Shown here: positions 42,016 through 50,500 of the stretch, piece by piece
Position numbering within the stretch: position 1 is the stretch's first letter
How the letters are laid out: the number at the start of each line of letters is the position of its first letter
NCBI RefSeq assembly: GCF_024494725.1
Contig: NZ_JANHDK010000001.1
Span: forward strand, 1,178,001 to 1,242,000
DNA from: Haloplanus ruber
GTDB lineage: Archaea > Halobacteriota > Halobacteria > Halobacteriales > Haloferacaceae
DNA length: 64,000 nt
Direction of reading: 5' to 3'
The notes under the pieces: model-generated
Seen by the model: the letters and a program-made list of their open reading frames with translations, nothing else
What the model was told of the DNA's origin: nothing
Database searches by the model: none
Program-made: the position numbers and the translations under genes

Positions 42016-42765
42016 TTATCCCTCTGTCGCCGGCGTCGGAACCGGCAGACTACCCTCCTCGACGCGCCGATGACAGGAACGGCAGAGTGTGACGACGTTG
42101 GAGAGCCGGTGGGCCTCTTCAGGCTCTTCGAAGTCGCGGACACGTTCGATGTGGTGGACATCGGGGTTACGGCCCAGTTGCGCCCGAGACAGACCGCACT
42201 GTTGACACCGGTAGTCGTCACGAGCCAGTGCCGCCTCACGTACCTGCCACCACGAGCCACCGTATTCGATCGTTCCACCCTCCCACTGGTGGTGATTCGA
42301 GCCGACGACGTGTTCCGAGAGCCATTCCCCGTGGCAGGTTCGTGAACAGAAGACACCATGCTCTCGATCGGTCAATCGAGAGGGGACGACACGCATCGTC
42401 AACCCGCAGTGAGTACACTCCGTTTCGACACGCTTCTTCTCCGCGGGGTTCTCCGGGAGAAGACCATCAGCCTCGGTGACGCACGCGTCACAGTAGACGC
42501 CGTCCTTGTTCGACGGGTAGTACTCGAACTCGGACCCGCAGGTTCGACAGGCCGCGGTTTCCATCGCATCGCTCCAGTTTCCGTTGTTTCGGCCGGCATT
42601 CGGGTTGCACGAGTCACAGTACTTTCGCCGTGACTTCGGATCGTAGAACTCGGACCCACAGTCGACACAGGTCCGGTTCGGAAGAGGCCGGTCGTGTGCC
42701 ATCGCGTGGTGCTGGCGGACGCCCCGCTCCGAAGAGAAGGCCCGCTCACACGTCGGACAATCCAT
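42016..42765 (-). CDS. Zinc-rich HNH endonuclease-like protein
   Basis: A 249-residue protein with a series of zinc modules. An N-terminal C2H2-like finger (CPTCERAF, then HHAMAH) is followed by CVDCGSEF with CDSC, CRTCGSEF with YCDAC, and CTHCGL with CSRTC. The C-terminus is an HNH nuclease (CQQCG, DVHHIERVRDF, LCRSCH). Such proteins occur in viruses, mobile elements and stand-alone homing endonucleases. It is 49 bases upstream of the intron-containing tRNA-Gln gene, on the same strand. The base composition is a little AT-richer than its neighbours, which fits acquisition by transfer. TATA-like ACTTTACC lies about 30 bases before the ATG. Its target is unknown. Confidence 0.82.
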   Translation of the reverse strand: MDCPTCERAFSSERGVRQHHAMAHDRPLPNRTCVDCGSEFYDPKSRRKYCDSCNPNAGRNNGNWSDAMETAACRTCGSEFEYYPSNKDGVYCDACVTEADGLLPENPAEKKRVETECTHCGLTMRVVPSRLTDREHGVFCSRTCHGEWLSEHVVGSNHHQWEGGTIEYGGSWWQVREAALARDDYRCQQCGLSRAQLGRNPDVHHIERVRDFEEPEEAHRLSNVVTLCRSCHRRVEEGSLPVPTPATEG

Positions 42766-42824
42766 GTGGATGACACACTCGGACTAGGTAAAGTCTTGAC
42801 AGAAGTGCCCCCAATGAAGGGTCG

Positions 42825-43259
42825 TCAGTCCGCCGTGGGTTCGCACTCGACTTCGAGTTCCCGACAGGCGTCGGTGTCGGCGTCGAAGCAGTCCGGACAG
42901 TTGGGGTTGCGGTTGATGATGGTGTCGAGGCGGTCGGCCACCGTGTCGTCGATGACGGCTTCGAGTTCGCGGGCCTCGCCGCGGAAGTCCTCGACGTCGA
43001 GGACGTTCGCGAGAAATCGCTCGATGATGCAGTAGGTCTGGATGGCGTCGCGGGCGCGGGTGATCCCCTCGTCGGTGAGACGGACGCCCTTGTACTTCTC
43101 GTGTTCTGCGAGCCCCCGGCTCTCGAGTTTGCCGATCATCTCGTTGGCGCTGGCGGGGCTCACGTCGAGCATGTCCGCGAGCGCCCCCGTCGCCGCCGGG
43201 CCGTCCTCCATCTCCTGGATCAGGTAGATTGCCTTGAGATACTGGTCTGCCGTATTCAT
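42825..43259 (-). CDS. DtxR/SirR-family metal-dependent regulator
   Basis: A 144-residue DtxR-type repressor. The winged helix (about 8-60, ATGALADMLDVSPASANEM) and metal-binding/dimerisation domain (about 65-120, with YCIIERFLANVLDV) are clear. The C-terminal tail has CPDC and two further Cys. This family senses Fe(II) or Mn(II). It is directly downstream of a ferritin-like gene (two bases between) and next to sufDBC, which suggests control of iron or Fe-S homeostasis. Confidence 0.85.
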   Translation of the reverse strand: MNTADQYLKAIYLIQEMEDGPAATGALADMLDVSPASANEMIGKLESRGLAEHEKYKGVRLTDEGITRARDAIQTYCIIERFLANVLDVEDFRGEARELEAVIDDTVADRLDTIINRNPNCPDCFDADTDACRELEVECEPTAD

Positions 43260-43261
43260 CG

Positions 43262-43756
43262 CTAATCGCGTGTCTCCATGATCTTCGTTACGTCCTCGAC
43301 GCCGTCTGCCTCGTCTTCCTTGATCGACCGCAGGGTGTCGAGAAGTCGGGCACGATCCACCGAAAACCGGGCGTCACTGGCCTCGATTGCCGACACGAGG
43401 TCGTCGTAGAACTTGTACGCCGTCTCCTCGTTGCAGAGCTGATCGTAGAGAACGCCGTCGAAGTCCTCGGGTTTGGTCTGGGCGTACTGGGCCTCGACCA
43501 GCGTCTCGATGTCCTCGAAGGGAATCGACTCGGCGTCGAGGTCGGCGATCACCGCCTCGAGTCGCTCTCGGTGGGCCGCCGACTCCTCGGCGGCGTCGGC
43601 CAGCAACGCCTCGATTTCAGGATCGAGATCGCGCTCCGCGTCGAGTGACTGGTAGTGGTGGTGTGCTCGCGCCTCGACGACCTCCTCGAGGACGATCCCG
43701 ATCTGAAGGAGGCGGGCGAGTTGGTGGTCGGAGCCGACCCGATGGCTGACGCTCAT
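43262..43756 (-). CDS. Ferritin-like domain protein
   Basis: A 164-residue all-helical protein. The N-terminal helix EEVVEARAHHHYQSL and the second helix EESAAHRERLEAVI give the Glu/His spacing of a ferritin-like or rubrerythrin-like di-iron four-helix bundle. It begins two bases upstream of the SirR-type gene's ATG on the same strand, so the two are one operon. The start at 43756 (MSVSHRVG) is used; a GTG at 43771 is an alternative. It is probably an iron or oxidative-stress protein. The lack of a rubredoxin-type Cys cluster argues against rubrerythrin itself. Confidence 0.72.
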   Translation of the reverse strand: MSVSHRVGSDHQLARLLQIGIVLEEVVEARAHHHYQSLDAERDLDPEIEALLADAAEESAAHRERLEAVIADLDAESIPFEDIETLVEAQYAQTKPEDFDGVLYDQLCNEETAYKFYDDLVSAIEASDARFSVDRARLLDTLRSIKEDEADGVEDVTKIMETRD

Positions 43757-43854
43757 CGGAACGACTGCCACCTCCGAACGCGCGTGGTCGGGACGGTCAT
43801 ACGATCAAGTCGGGGCGAGGGGAACTTAAGGCGTTCCCTGCGACCTGCGGTCGC

Positions 43855-45066
43855 CTACTCGCGCAGACGGGCCGTGACCTGTGCCTCGAGATCCTCGCGG
43901 AGTTCGTCGACCGCGATTTCCTCGAGGACGGGCACGAAGAAGCCCTCGACGAGCATGTTCCGGGCGTCCCGTTCCGAAATTGTGCGCGACGTGAGGTAGA
44001 ACAGATCCTCGCGGTCGACCTGTCCGACTGTCGCGGAGTGGGAGGCCTCGGTGTCGTGGTTGTTGATGATGAGCTTCGGCGAGGCGTCGGCCTCGCTGTC
44101 GTCGCTCAGCATGAGCGTGTTCTCGCGCTGGTAGGAGTTGGTGTCCCACGCCTCACGACCCACGTCTTGGACGCCCTCGTACACCGACCGCGCGGTGTCG
44201 TCGAGGACGCCGCGGGTGACGAGGTCGGCCGTCGTGTGTTCGGCGTTGTGCCAGACTCGCGCGTTCACGTCGAAGTGCTGGTCGTCGTGTCCGAAGAAGG
44301 CGCCGACGATCTGACTCTCGGAGCTGTCGCCGTTGAGTTCCGTCTCGATGTCCGAGCGGGTGAGCCGGGAGCCAATGTTGCCCTCGATCCAGTCAATCGT
44401 CGAGTAGACACCCGCGTCACCACGCTTGAGCGTGACGTTGTAGGTGTCCTCGTCGAGCGTCTGGAGCGAGCCGTACTGGACGTAGCTGTTCTCGCCGGCG
44501 TCGACCTCGACGAGGTTGCTGTAGTAGCGCGCGCCCTCGACGGAGTCGCCGGAGTCGATCCGTTCGAGAATCGTCACCGACGAGGAATCCTCGGTGACGA
44601 CGAGGGTCTGACTGAACAGCGACCGGGAGTTCATCTCCGTCCGGATCGTCACGTCCTCGGCGTCGACACCCTCGGGCACGTAGACGAACGTACCGGTGGT
44701 GAACAGGGCCACCGACAGCGCCGTCAGATAGTTGCTCTCGGGGTCGACGACCGAGCCGAACTTCGATTCGAGGAGCTCCGGGTGCTCCGCCACCGCTTCG
44801 GTGAACGAGAGCACTTCGACGCCCTCGTCGGTGACCCGCTCGGTGTCGTCGGACTGGGTCAACGGATCGGCCAGTTCCGCGAAGTCGAGCTGTTCGAGGT
44901 CGGTCCACCGGCGCCCGGGTGTCTGGATAACATCGGGCATTTCGAGGTGGTCGAGGGCCTTGAGCGCCTTCAGGCGCGTCTCGCGGAGCCAGTCCGGTTC
45001 GTCTCGGCTGTCGGCTATCTCGTGGACTGTCGCCTCCGAGAGATCTGCTGGTACCTGTGCACTCAT
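43855..45066 (-). CDS. sufD: SufD, Fe-S cluster assembly scaffold subunit
   Basis: A 403-residue protein of the SufB/SufD family with a beta-helix core (repeats such as VDAGENSYVQYGSLQTLDE and FGHDDQHFDVNARVWHN). The C-terminal region (HSATVGQVDREDLFYL, then EIAVDELREDLEAQVTARL) is the SufC-binding helix region. It lacks the conserved Cys of SufB. It is third in the order sufC-sufB-sufD, two bases after sufB, as usual in archaea. With SufB and SufC it builds Fe-S clusters. The DtxR-type gene lies on the same strand just downstream. Confidence 0.9.
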   Translation of the reverse strand: MSAQVPADLSEATVHEIADSRDEPDWLRETRLKALKALDHLEMPDVIQTPGRRWTDLEQLDFAELADPLTQSDDTERVTDEGVEVLSFTEAVAEHPELLESKFGSVVDPESNYLTALSVALFTTGTFVYVPEGVDAEDVTIRTEMNSRSLFSQTLVVTEDSSSVTILERIDSGDSVEGARYYSNLVEVDAGENSYVQYGSLQTLDEDTYNVTLKRGDAGVYSTIDWIEGNIGSRLTRSDIETELNGDSSESQIVGAFFGHDDQHFDVNARVWHNAEHTTADLVTRGVLDDTARSVYEGVQDVGREAWDTNSYQRENTLMLSDDSEADASPKLIINNHDTEASHSATVGQVDREDLFYLTSRTISERDARNMLVEGFFVPVLEEIAVDELREDLEAQVTARLRE

Positions 45067-45068
45067 GA

Positions 45069-46499
45069 TTATCCGAGGCTCCCCTCCATCTCGAGTTCGA
45101 CGAGACGGTTGAGTTCGACCGCGTACTCGATGGGCAGTTCCTCCGTGATCGGTTCGATGAAGCCGGAGACGATCATCTGCTTGGCGTCGTCGTCGTCGAG
45201 GCCACGGCTCTGGAGGTAGAACACGTCCTCGTCACCGATCTTGCCGACTGTCGCCTCGTGGGCCACGTCCACCGCCGACTCGTTGATCTCCATGTACGGC
45301 ATGGTGTCGCTGGTGGACTCGTTGTCGAACATCAGCGCGTCACACTCGACACTGGTCGAGGAGTTTGCCGCGCCGTCGGCGATGTGGACCAAGCCGCGGT
45401 AGTTCGTGCGGCCGCCGTCCTTGCTGATCGACTTGGACTCGATAGTCGATTTCGTGTCCGGCGCGTTGTGGTAGACCTTCGCGCCGGTGTCGATGTCCTG
45501 ACCCTCGCCCGCGAAGGCGATGGTGATGTGATTGTCGGAGGCGCCACGACCCTTGAGCACCGTCGAGGGGTACAGCATCGTCGCCTTCGACCCCATCGAT
45601 CCGGAAATCCACTCCATCCGGCCGTCGCCTTCGACGAGCGCACGCTTCGTGTTCAGGTTGTAGGTGTTTTTCGACCAGTTCTGTACCGTGGAGTACTGGA
45701 CGTGTGCGTCATCGCCGACGAACACCTCGACGCCACCGGAGTGGAGGTTGAACGCGGAGTATTTGGGCGCCGAACAGCCCTCGATGTAGTGGACCTCCGA
45801 ACTCTCCTCGGCGATGATGAGCGTGTGCTCGAACTGGCCCATCCCCTCGGAGTTCATCCGGAAGTACGCCTGCACCGGCATCTCGACTGTGGTGTCCTCG
45901 GGGACGTAGACGAACGACCCGCCAGACCAGATGGCGCCGTGGAGCGCCGCGAACTTGTTGTCGCTCGGCGGCACGCACTTCGTCATGAAGTGCTCGCGAA
46001 CCAGGTCCTCGTGTTCCTGGATCGCTTCGTCCATGTTACAGAAGATGACGCCTTTCTCCTCCCACTGTTCTTGCATGTTCTGATAGACGACCTCCGACTC
46101 GTACTGAGCGCCGACGCCCGAGAGGGCGTTTTTCTCGGCCTCGGGGATGCCCAGTTTGTCGAAGGTGTCTTTGATGTCGTCGGGCAGGTCCGTCCAGTCG
46201 TCGACGCTCTCCCGCGTCTCGACGTCTGGACGAATGTACGGGACGATCTCGTCGACATCGACCTCGGAGAGGTCCGGCTGGCCCGGCCATTCGGTCGGCA
46301 TGGGCATCTCCTGGAAGTGTTCCAGGGCCCGGAGCCGGCGTTTCAGCATCCACTCGGGTTCACCCTTGTCCTCCGAGATGACGCGGATCGTCTCCTCGGT
46401 CAGGCCTTTCTCGGCCTGGAAGGAGGAGCGCTCCTCCTTCTTGAATTCGAAGCGAGCCTCGGTGTCGGTCTCTTTGAGATGATCTTGATCTGAACTCAT
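45069..46499 (-). CDS. sufB: SufB, Fe-S cluster assembly scaffold
   Basis: A 476-residue SufB. It contains the conserved Cys in HYIEGCSAPKYSAFN and the Cys in SVECDALMFDN, both associated with cluster or persulfide handling, and the C-terminal SufC-interacting region. The beta-helix is visible as IWSGGSFVYVPEDTTVEMP and AKVYHNAPDTKSTIESKS. It is the persulfide-accepting scaffold on which SufC and SufD act. It starts 26 bases after the sufC stop. The length is normal for archaeal SufB. Confidence 0.95.
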   Translation of the reverse strand: MSSDQDHLKETDTEARFEFKKEERSSFQAEKGLTEETIRVISEDKGEPEWMLKRRLRALEHFQEMPMPTEWPGQPDLSEVDVDEIVPYIRPDVETRESVDDWTDLPDDIKDTFDKLGIPEAEKNALSGVGAQYESEVVYQNMQEQWEEKGVIFCNMDEAIQEHEDLVREHFMTKCVPPSDNKFAALHGAIWSGGSFVYVPEDTTVEMPVQAYFRMNSEGMGQFEHTLIIAEESSEVHYIEGCSAPKYSAFNLHSGGVEVFVGDDAHVQYSTVQNWSKNTYNLNTKRALVEGDGRMEWISGSMGSKATMLYPSTVLKGRGASDNHITIAFAGEGQDIDTGAKVYHNAPDTKSTIESKSISKDGGRTNYRGLVHIADGAANSSTSVECDALMFDNESTSDTMPYMEINESAVDVAHEATVGKIGDEDVFYLQSRGLDDDDAKQMIVSGFIEPITEELPIEYAVELNRLVELEMEGSLG

Positions 46500-46525
46500 G
46501 GTATTGTGTTGTGGGTGTAGCCGTA

Positions 46526-47443
46526 TTACGCTGTCCCGTAAACCTGCTCGCGGACCCAGTCGTAGCCCTCGTCCTCAAGCTTCCGGGCCAGGTCCGCACC
46601 GCCGCTCTCGGCAATCTCGCCGTCGATCATCACGTGGACGTGATCCGGCTCGACGTAATCGAGGATGCGCTGGTAGTGTGTGATCTGGAGGATGCCGGTG
46701 CCCTGTTCGTCACGGAGGGCGTTGATCCCCTCGGAGACGTCCTGTAGCCGGTCGATGTCCAGTCCCGAGTCGATTTCGTCGAGCACTGCGACCGACGGCT
46801 CGAGGATCGCCGCCTGAAGCACCTCGTTCTGTTTCTTCTCGCCGCCGGAGAACCCGGCGTTGAGGTAGCGCTGTGCGAACTTCTCGTCCATGTCCAGCAG
46901 GTCCATCTTCTCTTTCAGGAGCTGCTGGAACTCGGCGACACCGATCTCGCCGTCGTCGGCCTCGCCTTCCATCGGCGAAGTGTCGTAGCCGGCGTCGTCC
47001 TCTTCTTCGGCCGCCTCCTCCTCATCGTCCTCGAAGAGTTCCTCGCGCTCCTCGTGTTTGGCGTTGAGCGCCTGTCGGAGGAAGTTCGTCATCGTCACGC
47101 CTTCGATCTCCGCCGGATACTGGAATCCGAGGAAGATGCCGAGCGCGGCGCGTTCGTTGGGCTCGAGATCGAGCAGGTCCCACTCTCGCTTTTCAGCGGG
47201 TACCTCCTCGTCGATGTCGGCGAGGTCCGCGTCGTCGAGGACGAGAGTGATCTCGCCGTCGGTGACCTCGTAGGCCGGATGGCCGGCGATTACCTTCGCC
47301 GTCGTCGACTTGCCAGATCCGTTCGGTCCCATCAGGGCGTGAATCTCGCCCGACTCGACCGTGAGATCGACGCCACGAAGGATACTCTCGCCGCCCTCTT
47401 CTGCGACTTTTGCGTGAAGGTTGTTGATCTGTAGTGTAGCCAT
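46526..47443 (-). CDS. sufC: SufC, Fe-S assembly ATPase with acidic insertion
   Basis: A 305-residue ABC-type ATPase, longer than the bacterial SufC of about 250. Walker A is [16 protein letters not shown], the Q-loop [10 protein letters not shown], the signature [13 protein letters not shown], Walker [13 protein letters not shown]. An insertion of about 35 mostly acidic residues ([14 protein letters not shown] and after) lies between Q-loop and signature, an adaptation to high salt. It is first in the sufCBD operon. The start at 47443 (MATLQINNL) is used; an upstream ATG would add 15 residues. A palindrome overlaps its promoter. Confidence 0.95.
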   Translation of the reverse strand: MATLQINNLHAKVAEEGGESILRGVDLTVESGEIHALMGPNGSGKSTTAKVIAGHPAYEVTDGEITLVLDDADLADIDEEVPAEKREWDLLDLEPNERAALGIFLGFQYPAEIEGVTMTNFLRQALNAKHEEREELFEDDEEEAAEEEDDAGYDTSPMEGEADDGEIGVAEFQQLLKEKMDLLDMDEKFAQRYLNAGFSGGEKKQNEVLQAAILEPSVAVLDEIDSGLDIDRLQDVSEGINALRDEQGTGILQITHYQRILDYVEPDHVHVMIDGEIAESGGADLARKLEDEGYDWVREQVYGTA

Positions 47444-47475
47444 GTCCCTGCCGATGACTAGGGTGTAACACGCAT

Positions 47476-47489
47476 AATGCTTACGCATT
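47476..47489 (-). promoter_or_regulatory. Palindrome overlapping the sufC core promoter
   Basis: AATGC (47476-47480) and GCATT (47485-47489), with a 4-base spacer, plus GCATAATGC (47472-47480) at its edge. On the minus strand the TATA-like CATTATGC overlaps this site, about 32 bases before the sufC ATG. A repressor bound here would block initiation. The DtxR/SirR protein encoded nearby is a candidate on position alone. Confidence 0.45.
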
Positions 47490-47546
47490 CTCCCCCTTCG
47501 AGTTTCGACAACAGCAACTATTGTTTCGAGATATAGAAATCAGCTT

Positions 47547-50500
47547 TCAGAACTGGCCGAGACCGGTCTGTCGCTGCCCACTTTTCACCTCGTCCCACGA
47601 GAGACCGAGCGCCTCGATGATCCGGGCGATGGGACCTTTGAGCGTCTTTTCCAGCATCTTGTCCCAGTCGATTTCGAAGGCATCGGGGATCTGGTCGGCG
47701 TACTCGAAGCAGATCACGTCCGGGTCGCGCTTGAACTCGCCGTAGAGGGCGTCGGTCTGCGGGTCGAACCCCTCCGTCGCCTCCAGCTGCCGGAAGAACT
47801 CGGGATGGACCTTCTTCAGGTAGAGGCGCTTTGGCTTGCTGCCGCGCTGGAAGTTGGTGCCGAGCAGGTGGTTGGCGTACTTCGCCCCTCGGACCTGTGC
47901 GGTGTCGGTGTCGTAGGCGGTCAGGCGCTTGCCGATACCGCCCGGGATTCCCACGTCGTCGAGGTCGACGTTCCCGGCCTCGAAGTCCTCGATGACGTCG
48001 TGGACGTACTCCTCGACGTCGTCGACGTCCTCACCCGTGACGATCATCTCGATGACGCGCCGCTGGACCTTCTTCGTGATCGGGGCGATGTCCGAGCGCT
48101 TGTACTCGAAGCCCGTAATGTCGATGTCGTCGACGTGTTTGCCCTCCTTCCAGACGATGTGGCCGGCGTAGCGTTTCTTCTTGCCGGCCTGGAAGAACCG
48201 GCGGTAGAGTTTCTCGAATTCGATCTGGAAGCGGTGTTCGTGGGCGTTGAGTTCCTCGCGGGCGAACGCGTCGTAGGACTCGTTGATGCTCTCTTCGAGT
48301 TCGTAGCCCGTCTCGATGGCGCCGGCGATTCGGCGGAGGTCCGCGTCGCTCGCCTCCGGGTGGGCCTCACGGACCGCGTCGGGAACCTCGTCGGCCGTCG
48401 TCTCCTCACCCAACTCCAGCATCACGCTGTCGGTGTCGCCGTAGGCCACCTCGTACCCCACGTCGTTGGCCGCGGTCTGGGTGTGTTCGATGACGTCCCG
48501 GCCGGTGGCGGTCACCGCCGCGCCCATCTCCCGGTCGTAGAGGCGGAAGCGATCCCATCCCAGAACGCCGTACAGCGACTGCCCGACGAACTGGAATGTC
48601 CCGTTACGGCCCGCGAGGAGCGTGTGGTTGTCCGCGACGGTGACACAGTACGCGCCGTCGTCCGCGGTGTTTTGGCCACCGGAACGATGCATCCGGAAAC
48701 TGTTCTTGCCGTCTTCGGTGCAGTAGATGCGCCACGAGCCACTGTCCCGATTGTAGTTGGCCGTCAGTCCAAGGTGAGCACAGAGTCGAAGCACGTCGTC
48801 GCGTAGTTGGTCGCTCGAGGTAGAGTAGCGCCAACTTCCAGTCTGTCGATCACCGTCGCCCGCGATCAGCGTGTCGAGGAATCGCTTCTTCTGTTCGCGG
48901 CTAGCCTCGAATACGAAGTCGGGAATCCGCTTCTCGAAGCTGTTCTCGCCACACGTCTCCTCAAGCCAGCGACCGAGCAGGCGCGAAGTGAACTGATAGC
49001 ACCGGTCGTCGACGTAGTAATCGACGCCGAGTCGATCCAACAGATCACCGATGGCGACGTGGTCGCCACCCTCGCCGCCATCGGTACTCGCTTCCTGGGC
49101 AAGTTGAATCATCGTGGCCGAGCCACGGAAGTTCTCACCGAACTGCTTGTCCTCGGACGTGTACACCGAACCTTCCGTGATGTACCACGCGAGCAGATCG
49201 AGGAAGTCGTCGCCGTCGTAGAAGCGCGGAATCCACTTCCGGCCCCGTTCGGCGTGGACGTAGAACTCGGAGCAGTGTTCGTCGAGGTAGTCACGGTGTG
49301 TCTCGAACTCGGTCGCCGAAAAGACATAGCCCGTCCCGTCGGAACCCTGCTTCTGCATCTTGTCCGGGTAGTAGCCGACTTCGTCGGCCAAGCTGTGGCC
49401 GTGAACGTCGTTGTTCGCCCACACCTCGTAGTCGTCACCGAGGAGTTCGGTCAGGTCGACCGTCTCCAACGACTCACCTTCGGGTCCGTCCCAGTCGTAT
49501 GGGAGTTCGTAATGTGACGCCTCGTTCAGGTCGCCGGCCTCGACGAACCGGAACTCGTCCCACGAGACGCCGTTGGTGTCGTTCTTCCGGACGAGCATCC
49601 GGTGGTTGGGCGTGACGCTGAAGTCGATCTTGCTCGTCTGGATGTCGACGAGGTCACCACGGTAGTCCGGATACGCGTGGGTGTCGGTCACCGGCTTCAC
49701 CTCCAGACACATCGTGTCGGGGTCGAGCGAGTACACCTCGTCGCCGACGTCGAGGTCCCGGATGTTTCGGACACCCTCGGGCGTCAGCACGTCGGTATCG
49801 GACGTGAAGCAGTTCATGATGACCTTGACTGCCTGTTGCTGTCGGTCGTACTGCTCGTAGGCCTGACTGTCGGGGTCGTGGTCGTTTCGCTCGGCTTTCT
49901 TCTGTTCGCGTTCGTCGAGCAGTTCGTCGACCATCTCCCGGATGACGCCGTCGGGTTCCTTCCGGAAGTGGGTGCCATTCGGCGCGTGGTAGGTGTTGCC
50001 CTCGTAGTCCTCGGGGTCGACCTTCGTCTCCGGCGACGCGTTGATCGTCACCATGCACATCGGATAGAGCGACTTCAGGTCGAGAACGCTGACGTTCTCT
50101 TTGATCCCCGTGATCGGGTCGAACACCGCGCCGCCCTCGTAATCCTCGGCGTCGGCCCGCCCCTTCGAGGGGAGCGCGAAGTCGCCGTGGACCTTGTGCA
50201 GGACGTAGACGTCGACGGCGTCGCCGGGTGTCGGGGCGTCCTCCAACTTGCAGCCGACGAACGTCCGCACCTCGTCCCAGAAGGAGATAATGTCGCGCTT
50301 GCGGTCGAGTTCCACGCAGAGTTCCACGTCGCGGAGATTGTACTCCAGCAAGCGCTCGGGGTCGTCCTCCCAGAGGTCGCCGATGTCGCCCGCGTAGCGT
50401 TCCTTGCCTGCGCCGAGTTCCATCTCGCCGACGGCGTCCAGCCGGTAGGACTCCAGTTCGGTGAACTGGGTCCGCTTGTAGGCATAGAGCAGGTCGAAGA

